From Mycobacteriaceae bacterium (lineage in GTDB: Bacteria; Actinomycetota; Actinomycetes; Mycobacteriales; Mycobacteriaceae), in assembly GCA_019749805.1 (NCBI GenBank), contig JAIEPH010000062.1, forward strand, positions 1-64,000: a DNA stretch of 64,000 nucleotides, read 5' to 3'. The notes beneath the pieces are model-generated. The model saw nothing but the letters and a program-made list of their open reading frames with translations. It was not told where the DNA came from and ran no database searches. Each line of letters starts with the position of its first letter. Within the stretch, counting starts at the first letter, position 1. A program made the translations under genes and the position numbers. Positions 34,800 through 43,103 of the stretch are shown piece by piece.

Positions 34800-35164
34800 C
34801 CGTGGCCCTCCGCAGCGTGCGTCACGGCGGCGACGACGATGTCAGCAAGGTGGTGATCAACCAGGTGGTACATCACCTCTCGTCCCGATCGCGAGCCCGC
34901 CACCACCCCGGCGGATTTGAGGATCCGCAAGTGCTGGCTGACCAACGGTTGGGGCACCGCCAGCGCGTCGACGAGTTCGTGGACACAGCGTGCCGACTCG
35001 CGCAGTTGCAGCACGATCGCGATGCGCACCGGGGCGGCCAATGCCCGCAACAGATCGCCGGACGTGTCGAGCACCTCGCGGGGCGGCAGCTCGGGAAACG
35101 GCTCGCCACTGTGATCGTGACCGTCCTCGACGGGATCTTCGGCGAAAGTGGAAACCGTTTTCAT
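34796..35164 (-). CDS. smtB: ArsR/SmtB-family zinc-responsive repressor SmtB
   Basis: 122-residue winged-helix repressor. In M. tuberculosis SmtB without zinc represses the smtB-furB operon and is released by Zn2+. Helix-turn-helix: RCVHELVDALAVPQPLVSQHLRILKSAGVV; the C-terminal helix has DHHLADIVVAAVTHAAEGH, the alpha-5 zinc ligands. Start: the ATG at 35164 lies 10 bases after the -10 element of a strong promoter. An in-frame ATG at 35197 overlaps the -35 element of that promoter, so it is rejected. Short, nearly leaderless transcript; no ribosome site is seen. Confidence 0.92.
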   Translation of the reverse strand: MKTVSTFAEDPVEDGHDHSGEPFPELPPREVLDTSGDLLRALAAPVRIAIVLQLRESARCVHELVDALAVPQPLVSQHLRILKSAGVVAGSRSGREVMYHLVDHHLADIVVAAVTHAAEGHG

Positions 35165-35174
35165 TATGGCGCCC

Positions 35175-35202
35175 AGGATACATGCAGACTTCCGCATGTC
35201 AA
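35175..35202 (-). promoter_or_regulatory. smtB-zur promoter with embedded palindromic operator
   Basis: On the minus strand TTGACA (35202-35197), a 16-base spacer and TATCCT (35180-35175) form a near-consensus housekeeping promoter ending 10 bases before the smtB ATG. The perfect inverted repeat ACATGC-N8-GCATGT (35180-35199) fills the spacer and touches both hexamers. Such a site bound by an ArsR-family dimer would block RNA polymerase, as expected for SmtB self-regulation. A second imperfect repeat (GAAAACGGTTTCC on the minus strand) lies in the first codons. Confidence 0.7.
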
Positions 35203-35221
35203 CCGTGTGCGAGCTTCTCGC

Positions 35222-35227
35222 TAGGGT
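35222..35227 (+). promoter_or_regulatory. possible -10 element of glyS
   Basis: TAGGGT fits TANNNT and lies 8 bases before the glyS GTG, so the transcript would begin at or next to the start codon. No clear -35 hexamer is seen 16-18 bases upstream, where the SmtB-type operator lies. Confidence 0.35.
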
Positions 35228-35235
35228 GTTATCCC

Positions 35236-36636
35236 GTGGCTTCCATCATCGACACCGTCGCCAACCTCGCCAAGCGTCGTGGACTCGTCTTCCAGTCCGG
35301 CGAGATCTACGGAGGCACCAAGTCGGCGTGGGACTACGGCCCACTCGGGGTGGAACTCAAGGAGAACATCAAGCGCCAGTGGTGGCGTTCGGTCGTCACC
35401 GGTCGCGACGACGTCGTCGGCCTGGACAGCGCGATCATCCTGCCCCGCGAGGTGTGGGTGGCCTCGGGACACGTCGAGGTGTTCAACGACCCGCTCGTCG
35501 AGTGCCTGAACTGCCACAAGCGCCACCGTCAGGACCACATGCAGGAGGCATACGCCGAGAAGAAGGCGGCCAAAGAAGGGACCCCAGTCGACCCCGACTC
35601 GGTGCCGATGTCTGAGATCGCGTGCCCGGACTGCGGCACCAAGGGGCAGTGGACCGAGCCGCGCGACTTCAACATGATGCTCAAGACCTACCTCGGTCCG
35701 ATCGAGACCGAGGAGGGCCTGCACTATCTGCGTCCGGAGACGGCGCAGGGCATCTTCGTCAACTTCGCGAACGTCGTCACCACCGCGCGTAGGAAGCCGC
35801 CGTTCGGTATCGGCCAGATCGGCAAGAGCTTCCGCAACGAGATCACGCCGGGCAACTTCATCTTCCGCACCCGCGAGTTCGAACAGATGGAGATGGAGTT
35901 CTTCGTCGAACCCGACAGCGCCCCCGAATGGCACCAGTACTGGATCGACACGCGGCTGCAGTGGTACGTCGATCTGGGCATCGACCGCGACAACCTGCGG
36001 CTCTACGAGCATCCGAAGGAGAAGCTGTCGCACTACAGCGACCGAACCGTCGACATCGAGTACAAGTTCGGCTTCGGAGGCAACCCGTGGGGTGAGCTCG
36101 AAGGTGTGGCAAACCGGACCAACTTCGACTTGTCCACGCACTCAAAGCATTCCGGTGCCGACCTGTCGTTCTACGACCAGGCCACCGAAACCAGGTACGT
36201 GCCCTACGTCATCGAACCCGCAGCCGGCCTGACGCGGTCGCTGATGGCGTTCCTGGTCGACGCGTATCACGAGGACGAGGCGCCCAACGCCAAGGGCGGT
36301 GTGGACAAGCGCACCGTGCTCCGGCTCGATCCGCGGTTGGCTCCGGTCAAGGCCGCGGTACTGCCGCTGTCGCGCAACGAGCAGCTGTCGCCGAAGGCGC
36401 GTGATCTCGCCGCCGAGCTCCGCAAGTCCTGGAACGTCGAGTTCGACGATGCGGGCGCCATCGGACGGCGCTACCGCCGCCAGGACGAGATCGGCACACC
36501 GTTCTGCGTGACGGTCGACTTCGACACCCTCGAGGACCAGGCCGTGACGATCCGCGAACGCGACGCCATGACACAGGAGCGCGTGGCACTCGACGCCGTC
36601 AGCGATTACCTCGCTGTCCGGCTCAAGGGCGCCTAG
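35236..36636 (+). CDS. glyS: glycine--tRNA ligase (alpha2 type)
   Basis: 466-residue class II synthetase of the dimeric bacterial/eukaryotic type (M. tuberculosis about 463), charging tRNA-Gly. N-terminal IIDTVANLAKRRGLVFQSGEIYGG, a CxxC pair (CLNC and CPDC) in the insertion, motif 2 region FRNEITPGNFIFRTREFEQMEMEFF (read here in parts) and motif 3 GLTRSLMAFL are present. The GTG at 35236 gives the expected N-terminus; the frame is open far upstream only as a shadow. Its TAG shares CTAG (36633-36636) with the stop of the convergent TPM-domain gene. Confidence 0.96.
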   Translation: MASIIDTVANLAKRRGLVFQSGEIYGGTKSAWDYGPLGVELKENIKRQWWRSVVTGRDDVVGLDSAIILPREVWVASGHVEVFNDPLVECLNCHKRHRQDHMQEAYAEKKAAKEGTPVDPDSVPMSEIACPDCGTKGQWTEPRDFNMMLKTYLGPIETEEGLHYLRPETAQGIFVNFANVVTTARRKPPFGIGQIGKSFRNEITPGNFIFRTREFEQMEMEFFVEPDSAPEWHQYWIDTRLQWYVDLGIDRDNLRLYEHPKEKLSHYSDRTVDIEYKFGFGGNPWGELEGVANRTNFDLSTHSKHSGADLSFYDQATETRYVPYVIEPAAGLTRSLMAFLVDAYHEDEAPNAKGGVDKRTVLRLDPRLAPVKAAVLPLSRNEQLSPKARDLAAELRKSWNVEFDDAGAIGRRYRRQDEIGTPFCVTVDFDTLEDQAVTIRERDAMTQERVALDAVSDYLAVRLKGA

Positions 36637-38636
36637 AAGCGGCCGCCGCCGCCGAACATCCCACCGCCGCCGCCGGAGCCGCCGAACGAACCGGCGCCGA
36701 ATCCGCCGCCGCCGAATCCGCCGCGCATCCCTCCGCTGAGGATGTTGCCGATCAGGATGCCACCGATCATCGCGCCGATATTGCCCCCACCGCCACCGCG
36801 ACCGCCGAACGGACCACCCGGACCCATATACGAGCGTTGCGCGTTCTGCAGATCGGCGGTGGCCAGGGTCTGGGCCTGCGACGCCAGCATCGCTGCGCCG
36901 TTGGCGTGCGCGATGGCTTCGGCTGGATCGGTCGACCGCTTCTGCTCGGCGGCGCCGATGTGCCGGACGGCCTCGGCCAGCCGGGTGCGGGCCTCCGGAC
37001 CGACGATGCCACGGCGCGTATCGATGAAATCCGACACCGATCTGATCCGCGACCGCGCAGCGAACAGCGCCTCCTCCAGTGCCCGATTGAGTCTCTCTGC
37101 TGCCTCCCGCTCCTCCTCAACCGCGGCCAGCAGCCGGTCCAGATCCGCGTCGGCTTTGGTCAGTTCGGTGAAAGAACCCAGCGGGTCAACCGATTTCGAA
37201 CGCTGCGCAGTGGCCACCGCGGCCGCCGCCGCGTCGCGGGCCTCGGCCAGTTGGGCGGCTTGCGGCGCGTTGCCCTGCTGTAGTAGAGCGCCGGCCTGCT
37301 TGATGCCGTTCTGAATATCTTCGATCGCTGACGGCAGCGTGGCGACCGCTCGGCGGATATCGCTGGCAGCGCTGTCCACCGAGTCCAGCAGCCCGCGTGC
37401 CTGGGCCAGGGCGGCCTCGGCCGCGCGGACGCATTCGACGAGTTCGGTCTGACGGCCCGCCGCCGGTCGGAGGGCACGATCACGCCCGCGGGTAATGCTT
37501 TCGTCGGCGAAGGCGAGTAGTTCTTTGGCTGCGTCTACGTTGCCGGCCACCGAGCTCAGCGCCGTCGCGTCGAACTCACTGTGCAATTGCGTGAGCTTCT
37601 GCTGACATGAGTCGAGCCGGGCGGTGATGTCGACCACCTGTTGGGTCATGGCGTCGAGCCGGGATGGCGCATTGATCACCAGATTCCGTAGCTCAGCAAA
37701 TGCATCTTGCTGCGCGTCCAACTCACGATCGGCCTTGGCGGCGGCGACCACCACACGCGTCAGCAAGTCGCGGCGCTGCGCCGGGGTCTCCGGGATGGCG
37801 TCGTCGAGGATCTGACGGACGTTGAACGCTTGCATGAGCGTGGTTTTCGCGTTGTTCACCGCGCGGATGAACGGCTCGGTGCGTTCCGCGCCGAACTCTT
37901 CGATGGCCAGTTCGAGTTCGTGGTCGCTGGTGCGCACGGCGTTGTCGACCTCGACCACCATTGCGCGTGACAGGTCGTCGAGGGCCTCGAGCGACACCGC
38001 GGTCAGTGCGTGCGGATCGGTGGGATCGATTCGGCGTGCTGCGGCGAACTCGGCTTCGCGTCGCTTCTGCCGTCGTCGTCGTTGCCAGAGCATCAACAGC
38101 ACGACCGCAAGTGCGACCACCCCCAACGCCACCGCGAACCCGAACCAGCTGATACGCGCACCCGAGCCCGAGGACTGACCGAGCCCGTCGGCCGCCCCCA
38201 CCGCCGCTCCAGTCCAGTCGTTTTCGCGCAGGGCGGGCTCGATATCGTTGCGCCGCACGCCTTCCACCCGGCTGGAGCTCAGCTCGGTGGCGCTGTCGGG
38301 CACAAGGAAGGCATACGCACGATCGACTGTGGCCACCGCTAGCAGCGCGTCGAAATCGCCGAGGTCGCTGGCCCGCATCGTGTTGCGCGCCCAGGCTTCC
38401 GCTGACTGGCCGGAGAACGACTCGACGTAGACGACCCACAACCGGGTCTTGCGACTGGCGTACAACTCGTCGACCGCCGACGTCACCTGTGCCAGGCCGG
38501 CGTTGTCGAGGACGCCCGCTCGGTCGGTGACATAACCCGGGAGGCGGAACGGGGGCTCAGCGGACGCCGACGGCGCAAGAAGGGCACTGGCGACGATCGT
38601 CGCGAGTAGGAGGGTCAGCAAGCGGGCGATGCGCAT
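36633..38636 (-). CDS. TPM-domain membrane protein (Rv2345-like)
   Basis: 667-residue protein. A signal peptide (MRIARLLTLLLATIVASALLA) is followed by an extracytoplasmic TPM domain (about 30-150, VTDRAGVLDNAGLAQVTSAVDELY), one membrane helix (near 165-185, ISWFGFAVALGVVALAVVLL), a long cytoplasmic coiled-coil-like region rich in Ala/Asp/Arg, and a Gly-rich tail of GGGGFG type ending GGGGRF. TPM domains are linked to photosystem repair or phosphatase activity elsewhere; the role in mycobacteria is unknown. The ATG at 38636 is chosen for the signal peptide. Divergent from dgt. Confidence 0.85.
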   Translation of the reverse strand: MRIARLLTLLLATIVASALLAPSASAEPPFRLPGYVTDRAGVLDNAGLAQVTSAVDELYASRKTRLWVVYVESFSGQSAEAWARNTMRASDLGDFDALLAVATVDRAYAFLVPDSATELSSSRVEGVRRNDIEPALRENDWTGAAVGAADGLGQSSGSGARISWFGFAVALGVVALAVVLLMLWQRRRRQKRREAEFAAARRIDPTDPHALTAVSLEALDDLSRAMVVEVDNAVRTSDHELELAIEEFGAERTEPFIRAVNNAKTTLMQAFNVRQILDDAIPETPAQRRDLLTRVVVAAAKADRELDAQQDAFAELRNLVINAPSRLDAMTQQVVDITARLDSCQQKLTQLHSEFDATALSSVAGNVDAAKELLAFADESITRGRDRALRPAAGRQTELVECVRAAEAALAQARGLLDSVDSAASDIRRAVATLPSAIEDIQNGIKQAGALLQQGNAPQAAQLAEARDAAAAAVATAQRSKSVDPLGSFTELTKADADLDRLLAAVEEEREAAERLNRALEEALFAARSRIRSVSDFIDTRRGIVGPEARTRLAEAVRHIGAAEQKRSTDPAEAIAHANGAAMLASQAQTLATADLQNAQRSYMGPGGPFGGRGGGGGNIGAMIGGILIGNILSGGMRGGFGGGGFGAGSFGGSGGGGGMFGGGGRF

Positions 38637-38695
38637 GGTCGCCAATCTAGTGCGCGGCACGGTCGCACCGGTTGATGCTGGCAGACTGTGCGGCG

Positions 38696-39952
38696 GTGGC
38701 AGCGAATCAGGATCCCTACGACGAGTTCGACCGCGAGCGACTGGTGGTCGAACCGCCGAAAGCTGCCGCCTTGCCGGGCACCGACACCGAGCACCGCACC
38801 GATTTCGCGCGCGACCGCGCCCGGGTGTTGCATTGCGCCGCGCTGCGCAGGCTGGCCGACAAGACCCAGGTGGTGGGGCCGCGCCAAGGGGAGACTCCGC
38901 GCACCCGGTTGACCCACTCGTTGGAGGTGGCGCAGATCGGCCGCGGTATGGCCATCGGTCTGGGCTGCGACCCCGACCTCGTCGACATGGCCGGGCTGGC
39001 CCACGACATCGGCCACCCCCCGTACGGTCACAACGGCGAACGCGCGCTCGACGAGATCGCCGCGGAATGCGGTGGCTTCGAGGCGAATGCGCAGAACTTC
39101 CGTATCCTGACCCGGCTGGAGCCCAAAGTTCTTGGCCCGCAGGGTCACAGCGCCGGATTGAACCTCACTCGCGCGGGGCTGGATGCGGTGACGAAGTATC
39201 CGTGGCGCCGCGGCGGTCAGCGGCGCAAGTTCGGGTTCTACGAGGACGACGCGGCCGCCGCGGACTGGCTGCGCTCGGGTGCGCCGGAGGAAAGACCGTG
39301 CCTGGAGGCGCAGGTCATGGACTGGGCCGACGACGTGGCCTACTCGGTGCACGACGTCGAGGACGGCGTCGTCTCGGGCCGGATCGACATGCGGGTGCTG
39401 GCCGACGACGACGCGGCCACCGTGCTGGGACGCCTCGGCGAATCGAGCGGGATGGGCGCCGGACTGCGCTCCGACGATCTGGTGGCCGCCGCAGGCCGCC
39501 TGTCGAACCTGCCCGTCGTCGCGGCCGTCGGCAAGTACGACGGCACATTGGCCGCATCGGTCGCGCTCAAGCGACTGACCAGTGAACTGGTCGGACGATT
39601 CGCGTCCGCGGCCATCGCGGCGACCAGGGAGGTGGCCGGGACGGGGCCGCTGGTGCGCTACCGGGCCGAGCTTCGGGTCCCGGGTCTGGTCAGGGCAGAG
39701 GTGGCGGTGCTCAAGATCTTGGCGCTGCAGTTCATCATGTCCGATCCACGGCACCTGGAACTCCAGGCACAACAGCGCGAACGCGTGCACCGCGTCGTGG
39801 AATGGACGCTGGCCGGCGCACCCGCCACGCTCGATCCGATCTTCGTCCCGGCGTACAACGCCGCCGAGTCCGACGGCGCCCGGATGAGGGTCGTCATCGA
39901 CCAGGTCGCGTCATTCACCGAGGGGCGATTGGAGCGTTTGGAACCGGCCTAA
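38696..39952 (+). CDS. dgt: deoxyguanosinetriphosphate triphosphohydrolase-like protein
   Basis: 418-residue HD-domain enzyme that hydrolyses dGTP (or other dNTPs) to nucleoside and triphosphate. Visible: RTDFARDRARVLHCAALRRLADKTQV, RTRLTHSLEVAQIGR, the HD motif GLAHDIGHPPYGHNGE and the second His/Asp motif QVMDWADDVAYSVHDVED. The GTG at 38696 is chosen because it places DPYDEFDRERL at the same distance from the start as in M. tuberculosis; an ATG at 38675 is also possible, with no clear ribosome site for either. It is followed by dnaG. Confidence 0.92.
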   Translation: MAANQDPYDEFDRERLVVEPPKAAALPGTDTEHRTDFARDRARVLHCAALRRLADKTQVVGPRQGETPRTRLTHSLEVAQIGRGMAIGLGCDPDLVDMAGLAHDIGHPPYGHNGERALDEIAAECGGFEANAQNFRILTRLEPKVLGPQGHSAGLNLTRAGLDAVTKYPWRRGGQRRKFGFYEDDAAAADWLRSGAPEERPCLEAQVMDWADDVAYSVHDVEDGVVSGRIDMRVLADDDAATVLGRLGESSGMGAGLRSDDLVAAAGRLSNLPVVAAVGKYDGTLAASVALKRLTSELVGRFASAAIAATREVAGTGPLVRYRAELRVPGLVRAEVAVLKILALQFIMSDPRHLELQAQQRERVHRVVEWTLAGAPATLDPIFVPAYNAAESDGARMRVVIDQVASFTEGRLERLEPA

Positions 39953-39992
39953 GCCTGATCGCGCGCGGCGCCGCGCGCTCTAGACTGGCCCG

Positions 39993-41930
39993 GTGGCCGG
40001 CCGCATCCCAGATCGTGACATCGCGGCCATCCGTGAACGCGTACGCATCGAGGAGGTCGTCGGCGACTACGTGCAGTTGCGCCGGGCGGGTGCGGACTCG
40101 CTGAAGGGCCTCTGCCCGTTCCACGACGAGAAGTCTCCGTCGTTTCATGTGCGGCCCAACCACGGGCACTTCCACTGCTTCGGCTGCGGCGAGGGTGGCG
40201 ACGTCTACGCCTTCGTCCAGAAGATCGAGCACGTCAGCTTCGTCGAGGCCGTCGAACTGCTGGCCGACCGCGTGGGCTACACCGTCACCTACACCGGCGG
40301 CTCGACGACGAACGTGCAGCGCGACCGCGGCAGCCGCAGCCGGCTGCTGGCGGCCAACGCCGCCGCCCAGGAGTTCTACGCCGAGGCGCTGAAATCCGAC
40401 GAGGCCGCACCGGCGCGCGAGTACCTGATCGAGCGCAACTTCGACGCCGACGCCGCAGCGAGGTTCGGCTGCGGGTTCGCCCCGTCGGGGTGGGAGACGC
40501 TGACAAAACACTTGATGCGCAAGGGTTTTGAGTTCAAGGAGCTGGAGGCCGCGGGCCTGTCTCGCGAGGGCCGACGCGGCCCGATGGATCGCTTCCACCG
40601 TCGCCTGCTGTGGCCGATCCGCGCCAGTGGTGGGGAAGTGATCGGCTTCGGCGCGCGACGCATCTTCGACGACGACCAGATGGAAGCGAAGTACGTCAAC
40701 ACCCCGGAAACTGTGCTGTACAAGAAGTCGTCGGTGTTGTTCGGCCTCGATCTGGCCAAACGCGACATCGCCAAGGGACACCAGGCGGTCGTGGTCGAGG
40801 GGTACACCGACGTGATGGCGATGCACCTGTCCGGCGTGACGACGGCCGTCGCCTCCTGTGGTACCGCCTTCGGTGACGAGCACTTGGCGATGCTGCGCCG
40901 ACTCATGATGGACGACAACTTTTTTCGCGGTGAGCTGATCTACGTTTTCGACGGTGACGCCGCAGGACGCGCCGCGGCGGTCAAGGCGTTCGAGGGTGAA
41001 CAGAATCTCGCCGGGCAGTCGTTCGTCGCCGTGGCCGCAGAGGAGAAATTGGCCGGGATGGATCCGTGTGACATCCGGCTCCATTTCGGCGACGGGGCGT
41101 TGCGGGATCTGGTGGCGCGACGCACGCCACTGTTCGAGTTCGCCATTCGCACCGCACTTGCCGAGCATGACCTCGACAGCGCCGAAGGCCGGGTGAACGC
41201 CTTGCGACAGTGCGTGCCGATGGTCGCCGGCATCAAGGACAGCATGCTGCGCGACGAGTACGCGCGCCGGGTGGCGGGCTGGGTCGGCTGGGCCGACGTC
41301 GCGCAGGTGATCGGCAGGGTGCGCGAGGAAGCTCAGAAGCGGGGTATGCCCGAGCGCGGCGGTCGGCGCCGCGCATCTGCGGCAGAACAGGGCGCACCAC
41401 GGCAGGGCCGTCCTGCGGCGCCCAAGGCGGAGCGCCCTGATCCGGCCGATCCCACGCTGTGGCCGCAGCGTGAGGCGCTCAAGTCGGCGCTGCAACACCC
41501 GGCGCTGGCCGGTCCGGTGTTCGACTCGCTGACCGTCGAAAGCTTCACCCACCCCGGCTATGCGGCGGTCCGGAAGGCGATCGACGCCGCAGGCGGGGTG
41601 GCTGCGGGGCAGTCCGGCGGGCAGTGGATAGATGCGGTGCGCGGACATGCGGGGTCCGAGGCCGCCGCGGGCCTGGTCAACGAGCTCGGTGTGGAAGCCA
41701 TCAACGTCGACGACGACGAGAAGATGCGGCGCTACATCGCCGGAGTAATGGCGAGGCTGCAGGAAGTGTGGGTCGGACGGCAGATCGCCGAGGTCAAATC
41801 CAAGCTGCAGCGAATGTCGCCGGTTGAGCAGGGCGACGAGTATCACGCTCTGTTCGGGGACCTGGTCGCCATGGAGGCCTATCGTCGCAGCCTGCTCGAA
41901 CAGGCCAGCGGCGACGACCTCACTGCGTGA
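39993..41930 (+). CDS. dnaG: DNA primase DnaG
   Basis: 645-residue primase that makes RNA primers at the replication fork. N-terminal CHC2 zinc finger (CPFHDEKSPSF then CFGCGEGGD, about 40-65), the RNA polymerase core with TOPRIM motifs VVVEGYTDVMAMH (about 268) and YVFDGDAAGRAA (about 317), and a C-terminal helicase-binding region after the Arg/Ala-rich linker near 450-475. GTG start at 39993, 40 bases after dgt. Length is typical of mycobacteria. Confidence 0.97.
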   Translation: MAGRIPDRDIAAIRERVRIEEVVGDYVQLRRAGADSLKGLCPFHDEKSPSFHVRPNHGHFHCFGCGEGGDVYAFVQKIEHVSFVEAVELLADRVGYTVTYTGGSTTNVQRDRGSRSRLLAANAAAQEFYAEALKSDEAAPAREYLIERNFDADAAARFGCGFAPSGWETLTKHLMRKGFEFKELEAAGLSREGRRGPMDRFHRRLLWPIRASGGEVIGFGARRIFDDDQMEAKYVNTPETVLYKKSSVLFGLDLAKRDIAKGHQAVVVEGYTDVMAMHLSGVTTAVASCGTAFGDEHLAMLRRLMMDDNFFRGELIYVFDGDAAGRAAAVKAFEGEQNLAGQSFVAVAAEEKLAGMDPCDIRLHFGDGALRDLVARRTPLFEFAIRTALAEHDLDSAEGRVNALRQCVPMVAGIKDSMLRDEYARRVAGWVGWADVAQVIGRVREEAQKRGMPERGGRRRASAAEQGAPRQGRPAAPKAERPDPADPTLWPQREALKSALQHPALAGPVFDSLTVESFTHPGYAAVRKAIDAAGGVAAGQSGGQWIDAVRGHAGSEAAAGLVNELGVEAINVDDDEKMRRYIAGVMARLQEVWVGRQIAEVKSKLQRMSPVEQGDEYHALFGDLVAMEAYRRSLLEQASGDDLTA

Positions 41931-41996
41931 CACCGCGTAACGCGATAGGGTAGGCGCGCGATCAACCGTCGGGGAACGGTTAAGAAAGGCTCATTC

Positions 41997-42308
41997 GTGA
42001 CATCGACCAAGAACCAGGCACGTCGGCTCATTGCCGTAGGCGCGTTTGCGGTCGCCGCCGTCGCGGCGCCCTTCGCAGCGTCCGCGCTGACGAGCGATGC
42101 GACTGAGAATGTGGCCCTGCCTCCCGGCTGTCTGGCGTGGTTCGGTAACGCGGAAGACGGCAAGTGCCTGGGTTACTCCAACGGCAACGGGGTGAACGTC
42201 GGTACCCCGGAATTCGGGTTCGAAGGCGGCAACGGATCGAACGGCGCGGGCTTCTCCACGGGCCCCCTGATCCCGGGCCGCACCATCACCGAGCCGTACG
42301 CGCCCTGA
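41997..42308 (+). CDS. small secreted protein (Rv2342-like position)
   Basis: 103-residue protein with a clear signal peptide (TKNQARRLIAVGAFAVAAV, cleavage probably near AASA) and a short mature part with two cysteines (PPGCLAWFGN and GKCLGYSNG), probably a disulfide, then a Gly/Asn-rich tail ending in GRTITEPYAP. GTG at 41997 follows AAGAAAGG with 8-base spacing. It is the small gene that follows dnaG in mycobacteria. No known function. Confidence 0.82.
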   Translation: MTSTKNQARRLIAVGAFAVAAVAAPFAASALTSDATENVALPPGCLAWFGNAEDGKCLGYSNGNGVNVGTPEFGFEGGNGSNGAGFSTGPLIPGRTITEPYAP

Positions 42309-42563
42309 CTAGCGCTGCCGGCCCTTCGGCACGGCCTCCGGTCCGATCACGGTCGTTCCGTGGTCGATCTCTGTCAGCGTGACCAACTGTGGGTCCGGTG
42401 ACACCCGATCTGCGATCTTGCGGCGCCCCGCGTCGATCACCGCTTTTGCGGCCGGGCTCTCGGTGACCGCCCGGTATGTCCCGGCGATCTGTTCATACCG
42501 GCGTCGGCCCGCCTTCGTACCCAACACGTAGCCGACAGCCAATACGGCGACATACCGGATCAC
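42309..42563 (-). CDS. small conserved membrane-anchored protein
   Basis: 84-residue protein. It begins VIRYVAVLAVGYVLGTKAGRRRYEQI, one hydrophobic N-terminal segment followed by a basic patch, the pattern of the mycobacterial YtxH-like small proteins with a TKAGRERYEQI-type motif. The rest is soluble and amphipathic. The GTG at 42563 has GGGAGGGG 5 bases before it, which fixes the start; the longer frame would run through tRNA-Asn. It converges with the preceding small secreted gene with no gap. Confidence 0.78.
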   Translation of the reverse strand: MIRYVAVLAVGYVLGTKAGRRRYEQIAGTYRAVTESPAAKAVIDAGRRKIADRVSPDPQLVTLTEIDHGTTVIGPEAVPKGRQR

Positions 42564-42713
42564 AAGACCCCTCCCGGACGACGGTGCATTCCACGTCCAT
42601 CCTGCCTCACATCCCTGGGTGCGCGTGGGGCGGAGGCGCATTGGCGATGCGAGTGGGAGGTGCGCTAGAGTCATGCCTCGGCCCGCGCTGATGAACACGT
42701 CGCGGGTGAGCCG

Positions 42714-42786
<73 letters not shown>

Positions 42787-42804
42787 CAAGATCCATCGCA
42801 CGGA

Positions 42805-42831
42805 TGATGCCGTCGGGCATCACCCATTTTT
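42805..42831 (+). terminator. intrinsic terminator after tRNA-Asn
   Basis: TGATGCC (42805-42811), loop GTCG, GGCATCA (42816-42822) form a perfect 7-bp stem with a tetraloop. It is followed by CCCATTTTT ending at 42831. This is the clearest rho-independent terminator in the window. Confidence 0.85.
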
Positions 42832-42870
42832 CCAAGAACTCTCCAAGGCGCGCGCCCGAACCTTTAGCGC

Positions 42871-43044
42871 ATGTTGATACGACGCACCTCACCCTGGATC
42901 CTCGGAACGGCGATGGCCGCAGCCATCGCTCATTCCGCCTACGCCACGCAGATCGCTCAGGCTTTCGCCGACGCCTTCGAACCCGACCTCGACGCATGGG
43001 AGCACATCCCGGTGGGTCATGCCACCGCGGAGCTGGCCAGTTGA
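42871..43044 (+). CDS. possible small protein of 57 residues
   Basis: An ATG at 42871 opens a 58-codon frame ending TGA at 43042-43044. It encodes a short protein with a hydrophobic Ala-rich N-terminus (MLIRRTSPWILGTAMAAAIA) and an acidic amphipathic part (ADAFEPDLDAWEHIP). Third codon positions are mostly G or C, as in real genes of this genome. No ribosome site is visible; an A-rich CTTTAGCGC precedes the ATG. No family recognised. It lies between the tRNA terminator and the HET-C-like gene, a stretch of about 270 bases that otherwise holds nothing. Confidence 0.35.
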   Translation: MLIRRTSPWILGTAMAAAIAHSAYATQIAQAFADAFEPDLDAWEHIPVGHATAELAS

Positions 43045-43103
43045 CTACCTACGCGTAGTGAGGCTTCGCGCCGCGAAGCCCCAGTACATGCGAGGCAGCT
43101 GAC

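Noticed and set aside
39915..41933. 672-codon open frame antisense to dnaG
   Set aside because: Shadow of the primase gene, no domain pattern, and dnaG is certain.
42804..43058. 84-codon plus-strand frame after tRNA-Asn
   Set aside because: It begins in the terminator hairpin, is Arg/His rich and lacks a ribosome site; the 57-codon frame at 42871 is the better candidate.
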